A stretch of DNA of 64,000 nt from Ceratopteris richardii (Eukaryota; Streptophyta; Polypodiopsida; Polypodiales; Pteridaceae): NCBI GenBank assembly GCA_020310875.1, contig CM035414.1, positions 197,507,141 through 197,571,140 of the forward strand, read 5' to 3'. Positions 39,311 through 51,107 of this stretch are shown one piece after another. Below the pieces are notes generated by a model. That model searched no databases. It saw nothing but the letters and a program-made list of their open reading frames with translations, and was not told the origin of the DNA. How positions within the stretch are numbered: the first letter of the stretch is position 1; each line of letters begins with the position of its first letter. The translations under genes and the position numbers were made by a program.

Positions 39311-40369
39311 ACTCTGATGAGGTGATGGGATACATGCAAAGATGAACTTGGTCTTGCAAAAAACGTGCTATACACTAGCGGATGTGACTCTAAGGATGCG
39401 TTTTATATTTCTTTGGCTTCCAAAATATGCATAGATAGTCAACAAACACTTTGTAACATTATTGTCAAATTTTTTTCACCAAAATAGATGACTTTGACTT
39501 CCCAAGAATTGAAGATATCTTCTGAAGTGGACTTCAGAGAAAATGGCCATAGCTCACGTCATATAAATTTATAAGAGATATTTTGGAAATATTAAATTAA
39601 AGTGTATGGCTAACTTATGAAAGTTATTTCAAAAACTTAGTTGAATGATACAAAGAGCAATGACTTCAACAAGTCTAGGGGTCACCATGACTTTCCAAAA
39701 GCAAGGTGAACTGTAGAGACAATCAACCTTTATCATTTATATCTTGAGATATAATGATCCAATGATGATGAAACTTGACATGTAGGTACAAGATTTTGCA
39801 ATAAAATGGATCCAACCAAAAATATGACAGTTGAATACTCAAATACATAGAAATAGGTAAAACAAGCTAACTGTGTATATCAATGTACTACAACGAGACA
39901 TAAAGAATGACTCACTTAAAGTAATGAATAAAAATGTGTATGATATTGACCATATGATATAGGGGAGGTGTGAAGGACCACTCTAATTTATAGTGAGCAC
40001 AATGTAGGTGCAAACTCTCACTCCAATGTTCTCTAAATAATTTGAGATACATGTGACTTGAAAAGGATGTATTTATCCATAAATTTGAATTTGAATGAGA
40101 TTTATGCTTAGCCTTAAAGTGATCCAAGATTTTCGGATGATATAAATTTAGTTCTAACTAACAAGGGTTATGGAATTAGCTTTCTATCATAATGAGATTC
40201 GTTGCAACTTGTAGAACAAGGTAAATAAACAAGATTTACTCTTAGACATTTTACAAACACTTGTTCTCATGACCATATTTAAGGAGAATGATTTATGAGA
40301 GTACTCCATAGTCCAAAGGCCAAGTTTTTAGGTTTTCTATTTGACCAACGGAGATTATTTTGATTGGTT
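39311..40369. other. no gene recognised
   Basis: AT-rich, stop-filled. The region just right of copia D may be its decayed 5' LTR, but no primer site or partner was found. Confidence 0.4.
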
Positions 40370-41260
40370 CCTTAATCTAAAGGGTTTCGAGGTATTCTTT
40401 TTCTTGTAGAATAACTTTGGAGATAACCAATTTTACCACAGTAGATGGAACGAAATGTCTTTGATGAAATGCTTGAGCCTTGTTTAGGTGTGTTTCTAGG
40501 GTTATGACTAGCATGTTTTGCCTTCTTGAAGGGTCTCTTGGCTTTCATCATAGTTTCTTGTGAGGATGCTGACTTTTGATGAGAGTCGTGGAGGAGCAAA
40601 AGCCATTGATCTTCTTTTGAAGTTAATAGTTCGTCGCAATTGTAAAGGGTTGTTATAATTTTTTCATAAGATCATGGGATATTATTAAGAGGTTAAATGG
40701 CCATGTCCTCACTAGAAATATGGGTGCCATAAAATTCTAGATTACATTGATAATCTTCAAATGTGGCAATAACTTTAATAATAGGATCATGGGACCTAAT
40801 TGATAGGTAGTGGAATGTGACCCTTAAGGTGTAGATTTTTGAAGGAGTCTTATCCTCATCAAGGTATTGTAGGATCTTCCAAGCTTCATGGAATGTTTTA
40901 CGTGAATTCATATGGGCCTTTGTCAAATCATCAGAAGTGAAAAGTACCTATCCTAAAGCACTCTTGTGTTTGGCACTCCATACGTTCAAGACTCCTAGAT
41001 GACTATCCTTGTCTAGTAGCTTCGCCCCTAAAGGTAAACGCCCGATAGGAGCTTACTAATACTGAGTTGTAAACGGTTCGGACCGCGTGTAAGAGTCGGG
41101 TCTTCCCCGGCCTTCGCCTTCTTCCCCTCATGCTCGGTTCCTTCAACTTCTTCATATAAGAGGTTGGCATAAAGGTACTCCCTAATGGTATGCTTCCAAA
41201 GAGTATAGTTGGTTCCGTTTAGTCACTCATTCTTTAACATAAAAATCTACCTAAATGAAG
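40370..41260 (-). pseudogene. copia G gag relic, with a GC-rich insert
   Basis: The minus strand gives a gag end (41260-41160), a middle part (40926-40693, TFHEAWKILQYLDED) and a degenerate zinc knuckle (IYCGKIGYLQSYS, near 40450) that has lost Cys/His residues. Bases 40985-41150 are unlike the rest: GC-rich with CCCGGCC, CGGACCGCG and CGCCCGAT words. They interrupt the gag reading, so this is probably an insertion of foreign sequence. Confidence 0.6.
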
Positions 41261-41374
41261 GGAAATACCATTGACTTGAAGAGGTCACATACAACATTGT
41301 TGTCATTGTCACTATTGAGGCTAAATCACACTTGAAAAACTTGAAGTCAGAATCGGAACAAAAATTGGAATTGG

Positions 41375-41475
41375 ATAGAGGAGGGTTGGGTGGGGGGGGG
41401 GGGAGCAAAGAGTAGCCCTACACTTGATGTTGAGAGAGATACCTTAGAGAGGGGAGGGGAGGAGGGGGGGCATAG
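41375..41475 (+). repeat. G-rich tract
   Basis: Runs of 13 and 8 Gs with further GGGG groups within 100 bp. It could form a G-quadruplex on the plus strand, but may simply be slippage. Confidence 0.7.
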
Positions 41476-42590
41476 AATAGGCTTAAACTTGACACCAAAA
41501 GTGAAATGAGTGGATGCTCAAAGAGGGCATAAAATAGCCTGATGTGCACAAACCTAGTCTTAGAGTAGGCTTAGGAACTTGAGAAAGCTCACTGGTGGGC
41601 TTAGACTAGCCTTCAACCCACAAATGTGCACACACAAAATCTTCTTCTTAAAACCATGTTTTACAAAGATGGGCACTTAGTGCCAAACGGTGTCCCCAAG
41701 AAGATACGTGGTATCCATAGAAAATAAGCCTCTTCATAAAGAGAAATTATCCCTTATAATAAGAAAGAGTGTGATAGCATACATGTGGGAAATAAAGGCC
41801 TTATAATATGAAAAAATGGGATTTAAACCTTTTGGAAAGTACAAAATAACCTTTGCCAAAGGAAACGCTGAAGTAGATACCAAGGGAGTTGTTACCATAC
41901 AGAGAATCCACCGCTACACATTACAAATTAACTTCGCTGAGTGATTACAGAAATAACGATACATCTTAAGATGATATCGAGATTAGAATATCTCCATAAC
42001 TTTGTGGGCATGTGTTTAATTCAAAGTTTATGAATGGTGTGCATCCCATGTATTTGAAATAGCGATGAAGCTTTGGATGATATCATTTCCCATGTCAATT
42101 TGGAAGTAAACACTGATGATGTGTTCTTATCTACGTGATAAAAAATCGGGCTTCTAACTAAGCACAAGAATCCATAGCTGAGAATATAAAAAGTTGTCTA
42201 CTTATGGACATTAGAAAATTGACATCAATAATGACGTGCATTCGTCGATTCAAATCTCACTCTAGGATTTTCACATGGCCGAAGTGAGAGGAGGTAATTC
42301 AGTACCTCGGAGCGCAATTATCTCAGGATCTTTCAATGGCATCAAATGGTTGCGCAACTAGTAGATTATCTCTTCTTGGAGCCGATGAAGTGCAAATGAT
42401 GTGTGATGCGCTAATGATGTGTGTTGCTCTACGGTTGAAGAACTATGAGACGAAAATTTATGAGATATCCCATTTACAGAATTCTCTATGGGAACCGAAC
42501 CTCCAACCGAAGTAGATGGAGTTACTACATAATCCGACAATGCAGGTGAAGAGTGTCGGGCCTTGATGCTCAGCTGTCATTTGAAGGTGG
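41476..42590. other. no gene recognised
   Basis: Stop-filled, AT-rich. A 61-codon minus-strand frame (42540-42358) is Ser/His-rich and unidentified. Confidence 0.4.
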
Positions 42591-43495
42591 TATTGCTAGA
42601 TCCTTCTTTGTACCAGCCCTAATGCACCTTAGAATAGCCAACTCTTTGGAATCATCTTTGGAATAGCCACCTCTTTGGAATCATCTCCTCTCTGGTTCTT
42701 GAGGTTCCCATAGCACTCATCTATTGTGTGATTAGAAACTCCACACATATTGCATGGGGAAGAGTTGAAAGGTCTCCCCCTACCTTGCTTACCTCTGTAC
42801 CCCTTCCTCTTGGATTCCTACCTCTCACTGTATAGTTAGCTTGAGAAGTAGCACCTTCATCTTCAAAGTTTTTACTCCTTCCTTTATTGTTTGACTTTCC
42901 TTTATCCGTAATGACTTTCCTTTATTGTTACCTCTTGATGGTTCACCATTTTTGTTGAGTTTGGCCTCATGGGTAAAGAGTTTCCCCATGCGAGTGGTTA
43001 GATTAGGGATTCTTATATCCATATAAAGATCTATTGGAGTTGTGAAGGATTCCCACTTATCATCTACCTTGATGCCATTGAATATCTGTCTCACTATTTG
43101 CTCCTCGTTAATCATCTCTCCTATGCTTGCCAAGTGATCAGCCACATCCTTTACCTTGGTCACATACCCTAAGATATATATTCTACTTAGTTTGCTTCTT
43201 TTCAATAGTAAACTCCACCCACAATTGATTTTTCCTATCTCTTGTACTGGAAGAGAAGTATGAATATAGAGTATCCTAAGTCTCTTGGGAAGTTTTGAAA
43301 TTCCTAATATGAGGAAGAAGGAAATGAGAGATAGTGTTAAGTAGATTTGACTTGGCTAAAGCATCTTTGGCACACCATGAGTTGAGTCTTTCTTGCTCCT
43401 CTCTTGTAGGTTGATCTTTGCTTCTAAATGTGGCCATCTCCTTATCTCCTGATATGTATCCATATAGACTTCTTCCTTTTAGATTATAGCACAAA
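42591..43495 (-). pseudogene. copia C2 gag fragment
   Basis: Parallel to the copia C1 gag at 50200-51026. Shared are RSLYGYISGDKEMATFRSKD (minus strand from about 43470), a PNSWC-like motif, LFTHEAKLNKNGE and a Cys-rich knuckle region near 42740. Frames are broken at several points. At 43495 it abuts LTR-like DNA without the expected primer site, so it is probably joined there by deletion or unequal recombination. Confidence 0.7.
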
Positions 43496-43499
43496 GTAG

Positions 43500-44073
43500 A
43501 CTTCAAGTTGGTTCCAACAAGCCAAAATTATGTAAAGTGGTTGAGTATTCACCGAGATATGACTAGAAGAAGTTGACTGTTCTTAGAAATCATAGCATAG
43601 AAGTAGATAGAGATGTTCAATGAGCTATATGTATTATGGAACATAGTTCTACATAGTGATTGGCATTCTAATGATGCTCAATGATGATGAACTCAGTGAG
43701 CTATAGTATGAGCTACTCAAGTCCTACAAATGATCAAGGAATAAGCTCTGATATGAGGCACACTACCCCGCAATATTTTACAAGCCTTTATATATGAGTT
43801 TCTTCTAAGTTTGAATTTTGAATTCAAACTTGGCTCCAATTAAAAAGTGACTCCACTAATTTAAAATTTATTCCCTAAATTTGAAGTCATAACTAATATT
43901 CTTTCTAAATCCATGAGATATGAGCTTTTACAAAATTCTCCAAAGTTTTACAATTGTAAATGATCAAGTTGTTACAAGCTATAGTTCACATGAATCATCA
44001 AGTACTAGTTCCATACAAAATCTTCCAGGGTAAGCTAAATGTGTAGACTTGAACATTTGCACCAACAGTTTCC
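43500..44073 (-). repeat. 3' LTR of copia C1 (partial)
   Basis: Close copy of 51590-52125. On the minus strand it starts TGTTGGTGC after the purine tract GAGGGGAAAC. The part of the LTR next to the primer site is missing, because C2 gag is joined on instead. Confidence 0.65.
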
Positions 44074-44409
44074 CCTCAAGCCAAACATCTTTGCTTGCAT
44101 TAATTCTTTATCAATCTTCTTGAATATTCTATAATCCAATCATGGTGTTAAACCTGCAAAGCTTAGTACCATGAAGTGCTTTGGTTAACAAATGAGCACA
44201 CTGCATATTTGTAGACACATATGCTAGCTAAATCTCTTTGCTCAAGAGTTTCTCTCTAACATAGTGATAGCTCACTTCTATATTCTTAGTTCTTGCATGA
44301 TAAATGGGGTTTGCTACAGGATGCAATGAACTAGTTTTATCACCAAAGATAATTGGTCAATGAGTGTGAAGTTCCATCAAAAATGTTCAAGAGGTAACAA
44401 TTTAGGACT

Positions 44410-44640
44410 TCTCTGCTATGATTACTCAGAGTGGTCAACTTCATCTAGTGATATCATAGTGAATACTCAACCATTTTACATAACCTTCGGCTTGTTGGAA
44501 CTAGCTTGAAATCTACTTTATGCCGTAAAAAATTTCAAGGCATTCGGTTGAGGCAGTAGGGAGGCATTGTCTTCGAAGTGCTTACTGTTCGTCTATTGGT
44601 TGTTCCCTAAAAAGTGGTGCATAAGCAACAGTCATTCCCA
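44410..44640 (+). repeat. inverted LTR fragment inside copia C1
   Basis: Reverse complement of part of 51480-51720. Matching landmarks are GAGTAATCATAGCAGAG and GCATTCGG...AAGG read on the opposite strand. It occupies the place of the reverse transcriptase domain. Confidence 0.6.
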
Positions 44641-44701
44641 TCAGACAACACATCTCTATTGATCATAAATCCTTTGTTGGATGGATTATATAGCATGTAC
44701 C

Positions 44702-45147
44702 TATAACAAATTAACTCTATGACCCAAGGGTCCAGTCTGTTCAGACAAATCTGAAATCGGACACCGTTTGGTCATCCGTGTGTATGACCGAAGATCTCCA
44801 GTTTAGACTTACTAGGAGGTCTTGGGCTCTTGTGAACAAGTGATCCACTTAGCTTAGTGGTTGTCACAAGGATGTGAAGGAGGAGGTCTTGGGTTCAATC
44901 TCGATGAGGTACATGGGGAGAGTATTTTACCCAAAGAGATCTAGAGCCTTCTACAAGCATCCAGTTGAGTTAACTCGAGGTGACTGGGACACTTGGTGCA
45001 CATGCAGTTACATGGACGAAATATGGATGTTTAGTATCCACCTACCCAAGAAGCCAGTCCCCTGGAGAGAGCTATATATAGAGGCATTTGGTTGGGAGGA
45101 GAGTCATCTCTCTATCATGTGGTGGTCGTAATCCTCATTCTCTTGCA
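44702..45147 (+). repeat. left LTR of the nested element, with tRNA-like boxes
   Basis: It contains TAGCTTAGTGG (44850-44860, A-box like) and GGGTTCAATCT (44891-44901, B-box like) about 30 bp apart. Nearer the end is a TATA box (GCTATATATAGAGGC, near 45070). Its first base pair is TA where the right LTR has TG. Confidence 0.92.
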
Positions 45148-48100
45148 TTGGTATCAAAGCTCTCTGCAAGCTCCCATGGTGACCTTGATGGTTCATCATC
45201 ATCTTCCATCTCTAAGAGAGTTATCATAAAAACCTTGGCGGATATTTTTTCAACACTCTCCATGTGGTCGCCAACTTCTCCCTATTTTTGAATCTCGAAG
45301 GCATCGTGAGTGGCGTATCCTTTTTTGCTGGTGTATAGAGGTTCGCCCCGATTTTCTCTTGGTGGCATACCTCTAGAGGTGCAAAAAAACCTAAGGCTAC
45401 AATCGCGTGTTGGGGTCGAACTGAGGACCTCACTTCAGGAGAAATTCGTTTTCTCCACTACAAGAACTATGGGCACGTTGTGTTCTCAGGGAATTGGTTA
45501 TTATCACATTCTTTAATGTTGTGGAAGCTTTTTTGCTAAAGGCATGAACTTTTGCAGGCTACGGGCTACGCGGCTTGAGCCCACAACCTATCGGGTTATG
45601 ACACGGTTGATTTAATTTCTTGTACACGGTTCTAGAGAAGTTTTGATCGTAAGCAAAAAAGAGCAAATCCCGTGGAGGAGGCTTGATCTCACGCAAGGTT
45701 TGATCGTAAGAAAAAAAGAGCCAAGCTTGGCACCAATCTACACCAGTTGGCATGCAAGATCTAGACTGGATAGTGTTGATCTAGATCGGATTTTACTCAT
45801 TTAACAGAGTTTTGCAGAAACTCTCTGATTATCACAGACAAAATGGATAACTCTTGTGTAACAGGTGCTCATGGGGATCGATCCGAGTTTTTGCTTTAAA
45901 CGGATCGAATGCTTCAACCATTACAATGATCTGATTATTTGCAATCATTTTTTTTAATTACTATATGTTATGTTGTTCCCAATTGAACTTGAGTGGATAA
46001 GATCTCACCGAGATGAAGCATTTGATTTGTGCTTGACTCAAAATCAAAATTAGATGTGATATTTTCTTGTTGATGAAGCCAAGTGAACCTAAAATTTCTT
46101 GTCCATTTGTCCTCTAAAGAACTTTTGTATCTTGAGTTCTTTACTTCATCTTACACCAAGTTCAAGTGGCGCATTATCCAAAGGCAAAGGAAAGGCATGA
46201 AGCATAGATGAGGAAGGGTTCATTTAATAAAAAGGAGAGTACATGAGGAAGATCGAATTTTCAAATGTCATTTCTTTCCTGACAAAAAGAAAAAAATCTC
46301 TTCAAGGTTTTGGAGAGATGTGTGCATGGCTATGAAGGTTTGCTCTTCCCAAGGATCAAGGGAAGGATATAGCTAATTGTGAGATAAGTATTTTCCAAGT
46401 TAATGATTGGTTTCAATTTTTGTTTCAATATCATTGAAGTATAGAAGTAAACTTCATTTTCATCTTGATGCAAATTATTGAAAGCTAAATAAAAGAGCAT
46501 AAAATATATTGAAACACTCATTAAGCACAAGCATGCATCTATATGTCACCGCATGGGAGAAAAAGAATATTGGTGCATTTATCTTTGTCAAAGAATGTTG
46601 TTATGCACAAAACATGTTTTCTTCTTGCTTTTAAAGTAAGTCTTGCTTTCAAGTAAGTCTTGTAGCAAGTAGTTCCGAGCAGTTCCCAAATCTTTGGTAT
46701 GGGTACTTAAGTCCAAATAGTGCTATAACATAAAGGTATATCAAAGATTCCTAGCTTTAGAATGTGAGAAGCATCAGTATATGCTTGGACTTAAGTTGAG
46801 AGAAAGATCTCTCAAACCCTACAGGTAAGCAAAGAAGCTTTAGATAGTTCTAGAGCTCTTAAAGGTAAAGACTAATTCTTTGTTTTAGTCACAGGATCAA
46901 CTAGAGTTGATCAAGCTTGGCCATGATCACTTTAGGCTAAAGTATTGTTGATTTAGAAATATTTGATCAATTTTTGAACCTGTCAGACTTTGAATTTGAG
47001 TTGATCTTTTCAAACCAGGATTTATTTGACTAAGTAAAGCATCAAGTTCCTAGTGTTACTTGGAAAATTCAATCCATTTGATTCAAAGGAATGCACAGAA
47101 ATTACATTCTCAATAAGGAATCATAAAGATTGAATATAGGCATGAGCTTAGTATCAAGTGAAGCATTATTTGAATACTAAACTCATCAATAGAACCTTAG
47201 TGGGTCGACACACTGATGTTGGTAACCATACTAGTATCTTGTGGTTGGATGATGTTTTCGAGTTTCTCTGAATCTATTTGAAAATCTAGGTTATTTCTCT
47301 TAAAGATAAAGAAAATGCTTCAATACCCTGTTGAAACAGATCTTTGAGAAGTTAAAGTCCTGAGCCATCTAGACTTTGACTCATAGCAAGTTTAGGTATC
47401 TTTGAAGTTTTAATTGGTTAACGAGCATTTTAGTTCTTTCTTTCCACTTTTCGAATCTTTTGGATTTGACTTAGACACGGTATCTGACTTTTTTTCATCA
47501 AAGTCAAGGGTTAGCTTGATAGAACAAGATAACTAAATTAAAACATCCTAGATAGATGTTTTGTACAAAAATCTTATCAAAACATAAAAAGATGATAAGT
47601 TCAAGATTGCCTTATTCATTTGAGTTTACTTCAAGTTATAGCATAAATGATTTCCTAGAGTCCAGTATATTCTAGAATAGAGAAGTTAGGAATTGCTTAG
47701 ATTGAGAATTCCCAAAGAACTTTTAGCTTGCCTATGAGAAAAGTGTTCTAAGTTGGACAATTTTCATTTTGAATTTGTATTGGTCAAGTTATAGTATGGT
47801 TGAATTAAAGAAAATGGTAAACTTTCTTCTACAATTTGCATAGGATTTTTTAAACTCATTAGGACAAAGTAGTCCTCTAGTTGAGTGAAAAAATCAAGTA
47901 AGTCTTTTATAGGAGTTAACCATTGTACAAACATCCAAGTTAGATGTTTGGGACAACCAAACTTCAAGTTCTCCAAATCAAAAGTCAAGTGAATCAAGAG
48001 TTCTCAAAGTATTGTGCGGGAAAAGAATCCTATCTTCATTACTAAGTCCATGCACTAGTCATGCCTAGAAATGCACTAGTAATTTGAATCCACCCAGTTC

Positions 48101-48394
48101 ACATGTTTGTGCCTAGATTGCACATCCACAAACTATAAATTGGCTAGGGATGTTTTTAGATCCACCCTTATTATTCATTCACTACTTTGTACTTTGACTA
48201 GTGTATCAAAGTGCAAAGTGAGATAGTGTTTTGAATCAATTGGGCAGGGATGTCACCACAAAGATGATACATGTCCTCCAGTTCTAGAACATGACCATGG
48301 TCTTCCAGTTTTAGAGCATGGGGTTGGGGGATACATACAATAGATATATAGCTCTATTTTTGAGGAAGAAAATATTTTTTCCAAGGGGGAAGAA

Positions 48395-48840
48395 TGCAAT
48401 AAAGTAAGTCTACGATCCAAGGGTCTGGCCGATTTAGACAGACTAAAATCGGACACTCTTTGGTCATCCGTGTGTATGACCAAAGATCTCGTGTTTAGAC
48501 TTACTAGGAGGTCCTGTGCTCTTGTGAACAAGTGATCCACTTAGCTTAGTGGTTAAGTCTCAAGAATTTCAAGGAGAGGTCTTAGGTTCAATCCCCATGA
48601 GGTGCATTGGGAGAGTATTTTATCCAAAGAGATCTAGATCCTTGGAGAAGCATCCAATTGAGTTAAGTCGAGTTGACTTGGACACTTGGTGCACATAGAG
48701 TTACATGGCCGACATATGTATGTTTAGTATCCACCTGCCCAAGAAGGCAGTCCCCTAAAGAGAGCTATATATAGAGGCATTTGGTTGGGAGGAGAGTCAT
48801 CTCTCTAGCACATTGTGGTCGTAATCCTCAATTATTTACA
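48395..48840 (+). repeat. right LTR of the nested element, with tRNA-like boxes
   Basis: It keeps both boxes (TAGCTTAGTGG at 48542-48552 and GGTTCAATCCC at 48585-48595) and the GCTATATATAGAGGC TATA motif. It starts TGCAATAAAG and ends TTTACA. Confidence 0.92.
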
Positions 48841-49850
48841 GTACCCCTTTTGACTTATATCGTACCCTACGAAGATGAATTTCTCTACCTTAGGGTCTAA
48901 CTTACCTCTGATTTGAGATGGAACATGCACATAAACAACACAACCAAATATTCTGCAATGTTCAATTGATGGTATCCTACCCATCCATGGCTCATAGGGA
49001 GTCATCCCATCAAGAGACTTAGAAGATAACCTATTAATAAGATAAGTGGCTATAGAAACAACCTTTTCCCACAAGTAATTAGGCAGCTTCTTTTCATTTA
49101 GTATAGATCTAGCTGCGTCCATAATCAATCTCCTCCCCCTCTCTGCTACTCCATTTCGCTCAAGAGTATATCTAGTTGTGAACTCTCTCTTCATACCTTT
49201 ATCCGGTAAAAATTGCATCAAACACATTGGAGGAGTACTCACCTCCTCCATCAAATCTTATCCTCTTTAGAAATTTTCCTGTTTGATTTTCCACAAGTGC
49301 AAGATACTTTTTAAAACCAAGATAGTTCACCTACTAAAATAACGAATAAATGACACATACTACCTTGAGCTTGAAACTGAAGGGTCCTTGCTTGGTTCCC
49401 TCACATCTCTGTGTACAAGTTCCAAGTAATCCTCATGCATATAGCCTTTCTTTGTAAAGCGTAACCTGTTTGATTTACCAAAATTACATGCACCACATTT
49501 ATAGATCATATGTTGCTTGGATATATCAGGTATCCCAAGTACACACTCATCTCTACATATCTCGTTCAATATTCTCTCACTAATGTGTCCTGGTCTTTTG
49601 TGCCATATCTCTAAGTCAGACAAGGTTTGATCCTTATAATTATAAAGTGCAATGTTTCTAGTGTCCTCAAGCTCAAATGAAAACAATCTACCTGTTTTCT
49701 CTCCTTTTACAATCGTCCTGAATCCATGTTGGGGGTCCTCCACAAAGGCTCCAAATTTATTGAACCTAACCTCAAAACCCTTTTGCACTATTTTTCCAAC
49801 AATCATTAAATTCTTTGTGATAGTAGGTACATAAAGAACTTTGATCAACA
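48841..49850 (-). pseudogene. copia C1 integrase (N-terminal and core parts)
   Basis: The piece 49848-49360 has LYVPTITKNLMIVGKIVQKG, the pre-integrase HKRPGHISERIL segment and the CGACNFGKSNRL Cys pair. After a break the core continues (49254-48841) with RYTLERNGVAERGRR, RSILNEKKLPNYLWE, NRLSSKSLDGMTPYE and FGCVVYVHVP. The frame breaks near 49260-49360, where the first catalytic Asp region should be, so the enzyme is not intact. The nested element interrupts it at 48841. Confidence 0.8.
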
Positions 49851-50199
49851 GATTCTTATTCCCATCACAAGTTTTAACATTTCCTACCTTGACAATTGAA
49901 TGCTTGGTATCATCACTTGTCTACACTTGGTGCTTTCCCTTGGGCTCTTCAAGATCACAAAGAGGAGCTATACTGCCTACTACATGGTTTGAACAACCTC
50001 ACTCAATATAGAAGATATTATCATCATTCATACCTTGTTTTGAAGTCATGTTCATAATGACAACAGAATCCTCTTGATCCTCTGTATAGTTGTTGAAGTC
50101 TTTGCTTGATTTTTATCCTCCTTGCTAATTTCTTTTGTAGCCATGGATGTAACCTTGATTATGATTGAATCTTCCTCTTAATTGTGAGAAGCAACCTCC

Positions 50200-51060
50200 T
50201 TGGAATCCTCTTCCTCTCTGGTTCTTGAAGTTCATATAGCACTGATATGTTGTGTGATTAGACAGTCCACATATACTGCATAGGGAAGATTTGAAAGGTC
50301 TCCCTCTACCTTGCTTACCTCCTCTACCCCTTCCTCTTGGATTCCTACCTCTCCATGCATAGCTTGAGAAGTATCACCTTCATCTTCAAACATTTTACTC
50401 TTTCCTTTATCCTTAGACTTTCCTTTATCTGTATATAGGGAAGACGAATTGTAACCTCTTGATTGTTCACCATTTTTGTTGAACGTGGCCTCATGGGTGA
50501 AGAGTTGCCCCATGAGAGTGGTTAGATCAAGGATTTGCATATCCATGTAAAGATCCATTGCAATTGTGAAGGATTCCCACTTATCATCTACCTTGATGCC
50601 GTTAATTATCTATCTCACTATTTGCTCCTCTTCAATCTCCTGTCCTATGCATGCCAAGTGATCAACCACATCCTTTAGCTTGGTCACATACTCTGAAATA
50701 TTCTGCTTAGGTTGCTTCTTTTGAGTAATAAACTCCATCCACAATTGATTTTCCTTAGCTCTTGTATTGGAAGAAAATTATGAAGATAGAGTATCCCAAG
50801 TCTCTTGGGAAGTTTTGCAATTCCTAATATGATGAAGAAGGAAGTAAAAAATAGAGCTAAGTAGATATGACATGGATAAAGCATCTTTAACACACCATGA
50901 GTTGGGTCTTTCTTGCTCCTCTATTATAGGTTGATCTTTGCTTCTAAATGTGGGCATCTCCTCATCTCGTGATATGTATCCATAGAGACTTCTTACTTGT
51001 AGATAGGTCTTCACCTCAAAGACCATGCTGGATAATTATTCCTTGCCAATTTGCTAATGA
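50200..51060 (-). pseudogene. copia C1 gag
   Basis: It starts near 51026 (MVFEVKTYLQVRSLYGYI), 70 bp from the primer site. It continues through the Gag core in several frames (a WCVKDALS segment, then HIRNCKTSQETWDTLSS). The part at 50558-50232 has LFTHEATFNKNGE, a Lys/Asp/Ser linker and a Cys-His region (YAVYVDCLITQHI) in place of the zinc knuckle. At least two frameshifts. Confidence 0.75.
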
Positions 51061-51107
51061 AAGAAGGGAAACCATCTCCCATTTTACCTCAACTTCCTCT
51101 AATACCA

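Larger units (their letters stand above)
44702..48840 (+). mobile_element. complete non-autonomous LTR retrotransposon (4139 bp, LARD type)
   Basis: Two LTRs of exactly 446 bp (44702-45147 and 48395-48840) are flanked by a perfect 5-bp duplication, GTACC (44697-44701 and 48841-48845). The primer site TGGTATCAAAGC is at 45149-45160 and the polypurine tract CCAAGGGGGAAGAA ends at 48394. The 3.2-kb interior has no gag or pol frame; the longest frames are below 80 codons and unlike any family. It must have been mobilised by another element. It sits in the integrase gene of copia C1. The LTRs have many differences between them, so the insertion is not recent. Confidence 0.93.

Noticed and set aside
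44850..44901. Functional tRNA gene
   Set aside because: A- and B-box words are present, but I could not form acceptor, anticodon and T stems; it is within an LTR.
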